64,000 nt of DNA, taken from NCBI RefSeq assembly GCF_001039355.2, contig NW_019775780.1, positions 1 through 64,000 on the forward strand. The letters run 5' to 3'. Below the pieces are notes generated by a model. It made no database searches. It was not told the origin of the DNA and saw nothing but the letters and a program-made list of their open reading frames with translations. The position numbers were made by a program, and so were the translations under genes. This stretch comes from Lingula anatina (taxonomy: Eukaryota; Brachiopoda; Lingulata; Lingulida; Lingulidae). Positions 11,667-22,146 of this stretch are shown here, one piece after another. The stretch's first letter is position 1; each line of letters starts with the position of its first letter.

Positions 11667-14600
11667 TCAATAATCCCACTCCTGTCGCTTCTTAGGTTTC
11701 CTTGCTAAATCAGGATTGAACTGTGAGTTGTATTTTCTCTGTCTGTCATCTGTTATCACCTCTTCTTCTCCTGGTATTTTCTCTCCTCTCAGCTTAGCAA
11801 GCAGCTGCTCAGTTTTAAGTTTTTCCTCCTGTTCTCTTTTTAATCTTTCAGCTCTTAGTTGTTCAATAGTTTTTTTACTGCTACTACTACTGCTGCTGCT
11901 CCCACCTGACTTATGTTTGTGGGTTTCCCTGTCCTTGTGCTTATGCTTGTGCTTCTTTTCATAGTCCTTCAACATGAAAATAATGAAAAAAAAATTAATA
12001 TATTTAATTATAATTAATAAAAAATTAATAAAAGTGTTAAGCTCTTTTTATGTCAAATTTTGAATAGAGGAGAATAGTTTTATAGTAAGTTTCATAGTAA
12101 GAACCAGTGCCGTTTCAAAACTTGTGTTGTTTGTTCAAGACTTAAGTTGTTTGCATACAAAGATAAATTAAATTAGGGCCAAGCACTGATGCAAAAAAGA
12201 AGCTATACAGTCAAATCTGTTTNTTAATAAAATTAATAAAAGTGTTAAGCTCTTTTTATGTCAAATTTTGAATAGAGGAGAATAATTTTATAGTAAGTTT
12301 TATAGTAAGAACCAGTGCCGTTTCAAAACTTGTGTTGTTTGTTCAAGACTTAAATTGTTTGTATACAAAGACAAATTAAATTAGGGCCAAGCACTGATGC
12401 AAAAAAGAAGCTATACAGTCAAATCTGTTTCTTTCTTTATTTCTTTTTTCATTGTCTTACTTTATGTTTATCCTTGTGTTTGTGTTTCTTCTTCTTTTCT
12501 ACATATTCCTTCATCTTATGCAAAGGATCCAGTGAATGCTTCCTTTTCATGTCTTCTTCCCTGTAAAAATGAATATAATCAAGAATTGCATTATCAGATT
12601 TACCAGATATGAAATAGATTATCACCAGGTAACGCATTCTTGGTAACAAACACTTGGTATAATTCAAGCGTTCAAAACAGATCTACATTTCAGAGACAAA
12701 ATGTAATACAAAGTCTGTATTTCACTATGAGATTAAAGAAACATTAAGTCTAGTATCTATCAATACATAAAAAAATCTTTTGTAATCTTTTGTCAGTGCT
12801 AACAAACATCAAATATGGGGCAGATTCCTCTCTCTCTCTCTCTCTCCATTCTTTTTTTGTAGTTTAGACTTAAGTTAAACTTTACCCAATTTTCATGAAA
12901 GATCACTTTACACAAAGATTCAAACCAGATATGCATGTAAGCAAAACTTGAACTACACATAAGACATACACTTTAATATAAAGACTTAAACTAGATACCA
13001 AACACATGATAATTCAGAAGAAAACAGAAAATGGATATGAGTGACATCACCTACATGTTTTCCTCCTCTTTTGATTTCTTCTTTGGAGGTTCTGAGTACC
13101 GGTAAATACCTGGCTTTGTGGCTGTAAATATAACGAAAAACTGTAAACAAAACATGTATCAACAATTAAAGGGATAATAACTGTTCGTTTTGGCCAAAAC
13201 AAAAAAAAAAAAAATGAATTTTCCTGGAGTAAACAACAATTTTCCCATACTTACCAATGATTAATGAATCCATTTCTACATTCAAAGTTAGTCCCTGGTT
13301 TTTTTCTAAAAAGTTTGTTTTTTTGTAATAATCTCTTGAGAGATTATTACGGAGTATAGCCATCTGTGGAGGTCACATGGTCTGATGACTAGCTCAGATA
13401 TCAGAATAATAACTATAACTGCTGTTTTTGTGGTAAAACAGAATATGTATTTCTATGAGTTGTTTACAACATTTTTATTGTGAAATATAGATCTCATACG
13501 AAGAGTTATTATCCCATTAAGAATAGTGACAATTTTTCAATAAAAATAAACAAAAAAGACAGAGTTATCTGACTGAATGGGAGTCTAAATGGCAACAAGG
13601 TTTGAAACATTTTTTAGACAATTCATTTCTAAGATGATTTTCTAAACTATTCTATAATCGAGCAACCTTCAACCATATTCAATCCATACTTTTCGACTCC
13701 ACTGAGCTTTGCCCAAGGTAGGTGAGAAGTCCTATGCTCTTCTCCCATTTTTCTTTTTCTTCCTTCTTTTCCTTTTCATGTTCTTCATTCACCTTCTTTT
13801 GCTTCATCTTAAAAATAAAGTTGAGACACCACTGAAGTAAAGTTGTACATATCAGAGATGTTATAAATATACACATGTATCTGTATTTAATATTTTCCTA
13901 TGATATGAATATTTTCTCAATTTGATATTTTTTCCTCCTAATAATAATAATAATAAAAAAAAAAGATTTATCTAATAGACCACAACTTTCAAATAGTTTT
14001 CAGCCTATGCGAGATAACCCTTTAATTGAATATATCGAATAAGAAGAGAAGTTACAGGGACGATGTCATAAATCACAGATCAGAACAATTGAAAAAACAA
14101 ATAATACATGATAATCATAAAGATAACATACCAAACTATTTTGGGTATGCAGATTCTATATAAATATTAATTGATTTAATGTTTTTAAAACATATCTTTA
14201 ACCACAAGTTAACATTGTATGTATAAGGCTGATTCCTATTATGTAGCAATAGATCAACCTTTTGAAATATCCACTACCAAGCCCCTGTGACTGAATAATT
14301 ATGCAATAAATGGATATTAAGGACGCTCTCTCACATTTTGATGAAAATTCTAAGACAAAATCGACTAACCATATGAGTAAAGTATATGAAAAAAATTGGG
14401 GGTAATCCAGTTAATTTTTGAGAGCTAGCTTCCTAAAGAAAACTTAAAGAGTTTGTAAACAAGTTGTAAGAGGGTACTTTACATTATTAAAGTCCAAGCG
14501 TTCTTCCTAAATACATTTTGTTGACATATTCTTAACGCTTCGATCAAATTAAGAACTTAGCTTCCATTAAAGGATAAATAACATATTTTGTTGCATGACA

Positions 14601-16997
14601 TATTTTGATCATTAGTAGTTGTCGTTAGAAAGTACTCAAACTAATATGAGAGAGAGAGCCTCCTTAAAAGATCATGTTTGATCTAACCACTTCAGCTCCA
14701 AGCATACCCCTTGTTCAATATCACTGAAGAAATTGACATGCTGCCCGGCTTGGAATTCCACAACTTGTCTGTCTCCTTCGTATTCCTCATCGTCATCTCG
14801 CTGTCTGTGTTTTGCCCTCTGTCTTAGGAGATCAGTCCTTGCCTCGGATTCCTAGTTTTTCAAAAATTTAAAATAGATCCAAAAGATTTCAAACTGATGT
14901 TATGAAATCTACACTTACCAAGTTTTACTTGGTTTAAGAATTAAGTTTCTTAATCCTGTATTGATTCAAACATAAAATGTTCATATTTATGCTATATATA
15001 TATTGTTTGCCCTTAGAGGTGATAGCTGTAACCTCTACACTCGTACTTCATCATTTTTATAATCTATATATATGCAGGCAACACCACTGAAATATGTACA
15101 TTTGTACATTCTAATACTAATTATGATCATATGTTTTATGTATTTATGCCTTGTTACATAAACCTTTCGTTTTAAATTTTCTGTTACAACTTCCATGAGA
15201 AAAAACCAATTTGCATTTGCACATAAAAATGACCTTCCATTTATTTCATTTCTAATTTGAATTTGTAAGGATTGAGCACTAGTAAGTGTGATCAACAAGC
15301 AAAATTTATTTCAAAGTCCTGTCTTTCTTTTTATATATATGGTATAGCCAGCGTAAAGGCATTACAAAATGATATGAGGAGTGTGTCGAGTAACTGCAAC
15401 TCACCGCTAATGCAATCCTCCTCTGGCGTTCTTTTTCCTCTTCTGCTGCCTGCTCCTCATCCCTTCGCACCCTTTCAATGTTCTTTTTGGTGCGAACATG
15501 CCAACTGAAATATATTTATGACTTTTATTAGTTGACTATTCATTACTGTTCTCTTCTACCCACCCTCCATTTCAGAGGTCAATGGACACCTAACTGGAAA
15601 TGACAGGTGCATGTTGACAGTAGCATGGGTGAAAGATGTAAAGACTAAAAATCCTAGCATGAAATTTCTCATCGCATTTTGACCATTAAATAAATGCACA
15701 TAATGAGGACTGGAACCCTGAAATCAGGCATAATCCTGAAAACTTTCACCCTTGTACTTGTCAGGCAAACTATAGGGCCTGTGATACTCTAGGTGCATAG
15801 CATCATAACATAATCCACACCTACTAGTATATAGTTGCAACTGCTTATAGACATAATGCCAACAGCTGGACTTTCTGAGTAACCTGCTTATAATACTCAG
15901 GATGTGATTTAGTGATGAGTGATGCCATATCACACAATTGCAGTACTTAAAGTAGGTAGATCACAATCCGCTAGGGGCGCTACAGTCGTAACTGTCCACG
16001 GGCAGTGAAGTGTTAAACTGAAGTCGGCCTGCTGACAGTTTGCCTATGGAACCCCTTTTTTAAATCTCTCTTTTAGCGCTGCGTAAAAAAACTAATACAA
16101 GCCATTAACTAAATAAGTTGTAAATCAAAGAGTAAAATCCGGTCACATGATTTTCCCATGTTGCAGTCTTTGACAAGTTTCGGTTCTGCTTGTTTTAAGT
16201 TTTGCCTCTACAAAATGCTAAAAAATTTCAGGTAAGTGCTGGTATCATCTTTTTGAAATTTATATCCAGCAAAGTTTATGAAATTTGCTATATTATGTAG
16301 AAAAATCATGAAATTTGAAGGTTGCGAAGTATAGTTAATTTAATCCGCAATATTACATGATGTGAAAATTACCACAGGGAAATAGCTCTGCCCTGATTAG
16401 TCACAGGCTATGTGAGCCAGACAATAGGCTGAGCACACAAAGACACACAGGGTGCTCTGCTGCGCCTGAGTGATCACTGCTGGTCAGTGGGCACAGGTTT
16501 TGAGCTGAGAAGTGTGGACACTTTTGGTGGATTTTTGCAGTTAAAAAACTTCAATATCTTTGTTGCTTGTAGGAATATTTAAAAAATTCCAAATGATTTC
16601 ATCCGGTTTTTGCATTACCTTTCAGATGATATAAGTATTTTAATTTTCTGATCAGTTTGAAAATTTTTCTGATATACCTACTTAAAGATAAAAATATACC
16701 ACAACTTGCAAGCAGAGATTAGGTTAGCACGGGGTTTTATGTGTTAATACTCCCATTGTTAGTCTATAATATATTTTTGTGTTAATCACACACATGACAG
16801 ATATCAGAAACCATAAATAATGGGTGTTGACGCATGAAAATTCGTCCTAGCAGTGGGAGATCCAGAAGAAAATTATGATATTTTATTATGGAATTTTGTT
16901 ACTGTCAGTGTGTACATTAGCACATGTAAACATCGACGCTCGAGGCTTAATGCGGAAGTAAGGATTTTACTTACTTTTTCTTAGGTAAGATATTCAT
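11667..16997 (-). CDS. LENG1: LENG1 homologue (leukocyte receptor cluster member 1), seven coding exons
   Basis: Coding exons in gene order are 16997-16975, 15504-15405, 14851-14708, 13807-13690, 13121-13055, 12560-12461 and 11966-11667. They have GT-AG borders and consistent phases, joining to 852 nt and 283 residues (human about 264). Diagnostic segments are the start [20 protein letters not shown], the central [12 protein letters not shown], the [11 protein letters not shown] block and the C-terminal [18 protein letters not shown] and [17 protein letters not shown]. It has the Cir_N-type N-terminus shared with splicing-associated proteins such as CIR1, which makes a nuclear RNA-processing role plausible, but LENG1's function is not established. 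A His-Lys-rich stretch and a short Ser run mark the last exon. Intron 6 carries the 12.0-12.4 kb duplicated sequence around an N, and intron 4 carries a MITE. Confidence 0.92.
12014..12222. repeat. About 208-bp direct repeat, copy 1 (assembly join at N 12223)
   Basis: Nearly identical to 12224-12430, with the single N at 12223 between the copies. Both lie in LENG1 intron 6, so the coding sequence is unaffected. The same pattern as at 7641 and 20468 suggests overlapping contig ends that were not merged. Confidence 0.9.
12224..12430. repeat. About 207-bp direct repeat, copy 2
   Basis: Second copy of 12014-12222 with a handful of substitutions. It ends about 30 bp before the LENG1 exon 6 donor at 12461. 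Confidence 0.9.
13168..13520. mobile_element. TTAA-flanked MITE, family A, copy 1
   Basis: The ends are inverted: AGGGATAATAACTGTTCG on the left and the matching AGTTATTATCCC on the right, each flanked by TTAA. The centre holds a perfect palindrome (GTAATAATCTCT-TG-AGAGATTATTAC near 13326-13351). Length is about 350 bp with no coding capacity. A TTAA duplication is the mark of piggyBac-type transposition, so this could be a piggyBac-derived MITE. Related copies lie at 46195-46510 (opposite orientation) and 63566-63852. It sits in LENG1 intron 4. Confidence 0.75.
14317..14667. mobile_element. MITE with TTAAGGA-GCTCTCTC ends
   Basis: The left end reads TTAAGGACGCTCTCTCACAT and the right end is the near reverse complement (ATATGAGAGAGAGAGCCTCC, then TTAA). 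About 350 bp, non-coding, in LENG1 intron 3. TTAA at both ends may be a target-site duplication. Confidence 0.65.
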
Positions 16998-18690
16998 CCT
17001 GAAAAATACTTTTTCAACTCAAAATGCCATCACTTTCGTGGAAATAGCAGCGTACAGAAAGTCTTGTATGTGTTTCATTCCTCCAAATTCGCAAGAGTGG
17101 AGCTGCAAAGATGCAACAGTGTGCAATAGTTCACCTTGGATGCAAGACATTTTTATTTAAAAGCTTATCATTTATTTTAACATCTTCACTGAAACAATTG
17201 TATATCAAGGTTTGGTAGTGAATGTATTGGATAAGTCCCGTGCGACAACAATTTATTGAATGATATCATAGATTGTCTTGGCAAACAATGTGACCTTTGA
17301 CCTATGCCAGAAACCACTAACTGGACCTTGGCTGTGGAAGAGACTGTTTGGGCATGTTTGACACCATGGTAAGTATTCTGTCCATTTTCGTCAGTGTAAA
17401 GTGACATGTCGTATTTCAACGACAGCAGGGATAACCAAATGCAAACATAATGAGTACAATATGTGTAAAAATTGGTTAAGTTGTTTTGTCCAAGGAAATC
17501 ACAATCGTAATAAAGTGCGCTCGCCGGCTGACCATAATGAAACTGAAAGCTAATCAGTGAATTGATATAATCGAACAGGTTCAAGAGAACATTTTACAAA
17601 CACGTTCTCTTCTTTGATGTTATGGAAGTTGTAATGTTCACATTCACCGCTTCACCGCCTCTCAGTATTTTCATTGTAAGGGACCAGACAAAATCGATAT
17701 ATACTAGTATATGTTGGTTAATGGCGTCAGCTCGTACTAATCGTAGACATTTTTTATCATTTATTTTTTCATTTCTTTATATTAAAAGCATATGATTTTT
17801 AACAAGCAAAGCAGCTAAATTTAAGGGTCGACACATCTTATTTTATTTATTTATTTTAATTTATTATTATTAATATTATCATTATTATTATTATTAATTT
17901 GTTTATTGATTTTAGGCCACAGTAATTTAATTTTATTGATGACATTTGCCTGCACATTAATATTCACTGTTCTCAAAAAAAATTTTTTGAAATATCAGCT
18001 CCTTGGAACTCCAAAACTGACAGCATGCTGCAACTATCTGTGGGCATTTAAAATGCCTTGGTTGGTGCAAAACTTGTTTATCTTCTGCCAATCTGCTGAA
18101 TTTGTCGAAAAATGAACCTTTTGCACTTTTCATAGTTTTAGTGTTCTCATCACGTAAAAAGATATGTAATTTGTTTGATACACTGTGTTCTGTGGTTCAG
18201 TTTGTGTTTCCAGCTGTGTATTCCTTTACTTCAGTACTTTTTAAAAAAACTTTTTTGTCCTGTTATATGGGTTTCGAGGTCCCCAGAGGGTGTCATCCAT
18301 AAAATTAAATGAATGTGGCATTATTTTTTGTGATGGTGGAGTGGTTTATCAATTTTTCCCAGTGCTGGTATTTTCATGTGCACAACACATGGTCCTATTG
18401 CTCATTTGGAGGGGGAGAGAGGCAGTGGTTGGGAGCACATCTAGCACTTATATACTAAAGATTTTTTCCCCATTGTGTTATCCCTTTACATCACTAAATA
18501 TATAAAACAATGTCAATATAATTGTTAGGAAGCTTTTATTTGAACATAATTTTAAACATGAGTGTTTGCTTCTTTATATCCTATCTTTTATTTCAAGTGG
18601 CAATATGCAAAGCAATTTAAGGTTTAAAAAAAGTTCTTACCTGTATGGTACAGTACATGATTTTAAAGCACTTTCCTGTCAAAAGACAAT
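16998..18690. other. Intergenic region upstream of LENG1, no conserved gene
   Basis: Contains the LENG1 5' flank and AT-rich sequence, including ATT/ATTATT runs near 17835-17900. Several short open frames on both strands (for example 17186-17584 minus, 17906-18505 plus) lack recognisable domains, splice context or conserved composition. Confidence 0.45.
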
Positions 18691-18784
18691 AGGTCGCGCC
18701 GTGCTTTATTTCGTGTAAAGTCACGTCATCCACGAATGTGTTCCATGCAGCAATGCACAGGGTTAATTACTCGTGCTTTAAGCC

Positions 18785-18899
18785 AGATAAAGCACTCGGC
18801 GCTGAGCTTTACGCGAAATAGAGCAGATAATTGGCAAGGCAAAGCCAAGTCAATTATCTGCTCTATTTCGCGTAAAGCTCAGCGCCTCGTACTTTATCT
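18785..18899. repeat. Hairpin with 49-bp arms and 17-nt spacer
   Basis: Left arm 18785-18833 and right arm 18851-18899 are reverse complements with a few mismatches near the outer ends. The core GAAATAGAGCAGATAAT recurs singly near 19134-19150, and a looser copy of TATTTCGTGTAAAG lies near 18707-18720. The right arm is the first sequence after the N at 20468, so an assembly contig began in the centre of this hairpin. Confidence 0.88.
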
Positions 18900-19896
18900 A
18901 TACCATAATATTGTGAAATCCAAGATCAGGCAGGTAATAAAAGAGCACAATGGGCTTCTGAGTACAACATATGAATGATGATATATACATGTAAATTGAT
19001 AATGATAATCTTACATATGTGAAAATAGTTTCATTTGATCTTAGTTTTGATAGTCAAAAAGGTTTCATTTATGATAGATCCTGAAATTTGATTTACCTGT
19101 TGAGGTAATTCAGTTGTGACCAAGTCTGTCAGAGTGAAATAGAGCAGATAATGGACAGGAATGGACCCTGAAAACAGACCCAAGATTTGTGTACATGTAC
19201 TTTACAGAAGCAATGGTCCGTGACTTGCTGGTCACTCTTTGAAGTTTTGTTGAAGTTTTGCAGGTGACCCTTCCTGTAAGGAAGATCAAAGACATCAGAC
19301 CCATTATGATCAATCACTTGGGGGATTTTTATGTATTTTTGAAGAGAACCTCTGCAGATCAAAAGTGGCGCGCAGTTTGACATAGTACAGAGCATGTTAT
19401 TGTAGTCAGTAAAATGATACAACATTGTAAAAAAGACTGGGAAACCAAATAAAAGGAATACGTTGTGCAGAATTTTTGTACATTTTTGGCTGCTGATTGA
19501 CCTATCTTATACAGTAATAAGTGGTACATTGCCTTTTGCCTTTTAGGTATAACCCCAGAGACCATAAATATATTTATCATAGTTGTGTCACCAAAGTTGA
19601 AGTCTAGCTGCAGGTACAGTGTAATTTTTTAGATTAGTCATCCAGTCATTTCTTTTTCCATTATTATCGTTGATAATTTTTAGTGTATTACTGGACTTTA
19701 ATTTTATTATAACTGGTGCCTCAAGAAATGTGTGTATGTGCAATGAAATCAAAACTGTGTGTGTGTGTGCAATGAAATTTTATAAAATGTACCGGAGAAA
19801 TGTCTAAATTTCTAGAGGTTTAGACATATCTTGGGTTTATTTACGTATTTTTTTTTTATTGTGTCTAAATGATCCGTATAGATGAGCTCTCTGGAT

Positions 19897-19897
19897 A

Positions 19898-19928
<31 letters not shown>
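19897..19928. repeat. (CA)n microsatellite
   Basis: CA dinucleotide run in copy 1 of the 1.62-kb repeat. The corresponding run in copy 2 (21521-21560) is several units longer. Confidence 0.95.
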
Positions 19929-19931
<3 letters not shown>

Positions 19932-20218
19932 CTATATATTCTCAGTAGACCAACTACTGTATTTGTAAGTTCAGAAATAGGTTTGAAAAAATTCTAAGAC
20001 TATTAACATCAAAGAGTATTACACAATCCTTTGCTACTTAAATGGGAATGATTTCCCCCAACAACTACATAACCAGATTGGAATCTGCATCAAATTGTAC
20101 ATAAGTTGAGGATCAAGTTGTGTAATTTATTCCAAGGTCATTGTTAATTCCAGTGTTTTGATTCAGCACAGAATGTAAAATAAGGCATCCATATTCATGG
20201 TACCTAACATTGAGAATA

Positions 20219-20446
20219 TGGTAATGACTCAATCTTTTCAATGGGAAAAAAATGTCAAACTTTCAGTTTCAGATACATAATTTTATAGTCACAAAAATCA
20301 TATTTCTGTTTAACATTTGTGGTTCTTTTAATGCGTAGAATAGAACTACGGAGTAGCCTGCTTTATGTTAATTATGTACTATGACTAAATACAGTGGCTG
20401 TAAAGTTTACAATTTTCTCCCATTAAAAAGATTGAGTAATTACCGT
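20219..20446. mobile_element. MITE family C, copy 1
   Basis: Inverted ends: GGTAATGACTCAATCTTTT on the left and, on the right, AAAAAGATTGAGTAATTACC. Length is about 230 bp, non-coding. It recurs at 21849-22077 (duplicated segment) and, more diverged, in a PPIB intron at 49872-50129. Confidence 0.75.
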
Positions 20447-21517
20447 AATGGGAAAAAAATACCGACTNCAATTATCTGCTCTATTTCGCGTAAAGCTCAG
20501 CGCCTCGTACTTTATCTATACCATAATATTGTGAAATCCAAGATCAGGCAGGTAATAAAAGAGCACAATGGGCTTCTGAGTACAACATATGAATGATGAT
20601 ATATACATGTAAATTGATAATGATAATCTTACATATGTGAAAATAGTTTCATTTGATCTTAGTTTTGATAGTCAAAAAGGTTTCATTTATGATAGATCCT
20701 GAAATTTGATTTACCTGTTGAGGTAATTCAGTTGTGACCAAGTCTGTCAGAGTGAAATAGAGCAGATAATGGACAGGAATGGACCCTGAAAACAGACCCA
20801 AGATTTGTGTACATGTACTTTACAGAAGCAATGGTCCGTGACTTGCTGGTCACTCTTTGAAGTTTTGTTGAAGTTTTGCAGGTGACCCTTCCTGTAAGGA
20901 AGATCAAAGACATCAGACCCATTATGATCAATCACTTGGGGGATTTTTATGTATTTTTGAAGAGAACCTCTGCAGATCAAAAGTGGCGCGCAGTTTGACA
21001 TAGTACAGAGCATGTTATTGTAGTCAGTTAAATGATACAACATTGTAGAAAAAGACTGGGAAACCAAATAAAAGGAATACGTTGTGCAGAATTTTTGTAC
21101 ATTTTTGGCTGCTGATTGACCTATCTTATACAGTAATAAGTGGTACATTGCCTTTTGCCTTTTAGGTATAACCCCAGAGACCATAAATATATTTATCATA
21201 GTTGTGTCACCAAAGTTGAAGTCTAGCTGCAGGTACAGTGTAATTTTTTAGATTAGTCATCCAGTCATTTCTTTTTCCATTATTATCGTTAATAATTTTT
21301 AGTGTATTACTGGACTTTAATTTTATTATAACTGGTGCCTCCAGAAATGTGTGTATGTGCAATGAAATCAAAACTGTGTGTGTGTGTGTGCAATGAAATT
21401 TTATAAAATGTACCGGAGAAATGTCTAAATTTCTAGAGGTTTAGACATATCTTGGGTTTATTTACGTATTTTTTTTTATTGTGTCTAAATGATCCGTATA
21501 GATGAGCTCTCTGGATA

Positions 21518-21520
<3 letters not shown>

Positions 21521-21560
<40 letters not shown>
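21521..21560. repeat. (CA)n microsatellite, longer allele
   Basis: CA dinucleotide run equivalent to 19897-19928, but longer. Confidence 0.95.
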
Positions 21561-21561
<1 letters not shown>

Positions 21562-21848
21562 CTATATATTCTCAGTAGACCAACTACTGTATTTGTAAGT
21601 TCAGAAATAGGTTTGAAAAAATTCTAAGACTATTAACATCAAAGAGTATTACACAATCCTTTGCTACTTAAATGGGAATGATTTCCCCCAACAACTACAT
21701 AACCAGATTGGAATCTGCATCAAATTGTACATAAGTTGAGGATCAAGTTGTGTAATTTATTCCAAGGTCATTGTTAATTCCAGTGTTTTGATTCAGCACA
21801 GAATGTAAAATAAGGCATCCATATTCATGGTACCTAACATTGAGAATA

Positions 21849-22077
21849 TGGTAATGACTCAATCTTTTCAATGGGAAAAAAATGTCAAACTTTCAGTTTC
21901 AGATACATAATTTTATAGTCACAAAAATCATATTTCTGTTTAACATTTGTGGTTCTTTTAATGCGTAGAATAGAACTACGGAGTAGCCTGCTTTATGTTA
22001 ATTATGTACTATGACTAAATACAGTGGCTGTAAAGTTTACAATTTTCTCCCATTAAAAAGATTGAGTAATTACCGTA
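21849..22077. mobile_element. MITE family C, copy 2
   Basis: Same element as 20219-20446 in the second copy of the duplicated segment. It ends directly at the in-frame ATG at 22078, which is one reason to prefer the later ATG at 22147 as the SLC43 start. Confidence 0.75.
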
Positions 22078-22146
22078 ATGGGAAAAAAATACCGACTGCT
22101 CTACATCTTTACAGTTGTATTTCAGGGCATCGGCAAGCTGTGTAAG

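Larger units (their letters stand above)
18851..20467. repeat. About 1.62-kb direct repeat, copy 1 (probable allele)
   Basis: Nearly identical to 20469-22097, joined by the N at 20468. Differences include single substitutions and a shorter CA run (19897-19928 against 21521-21560). It lies upstream of the SLC43 coding region. Best explained as two haplotypes in series. Confidence 0.92.
20469..22097. repeat. About 1.63-kb direct repeat, copy 2
   Basis: Second copy of 18851-20467. Its right end is contiguous with the SLC43 first coding exon, so this copy is the one properly linked to the gene. Confidence 0.92.

Noticed and set aside
22078-22146. An upstream in-frame ATG for the SLC43 gene at 22078
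   Set aside because: It lies at the end of a MITE, the added residues resemble no family N-terminus, and likely acceptor sites (TTTACAG, TATTTCAG) fall between it and the ATG at 22147.
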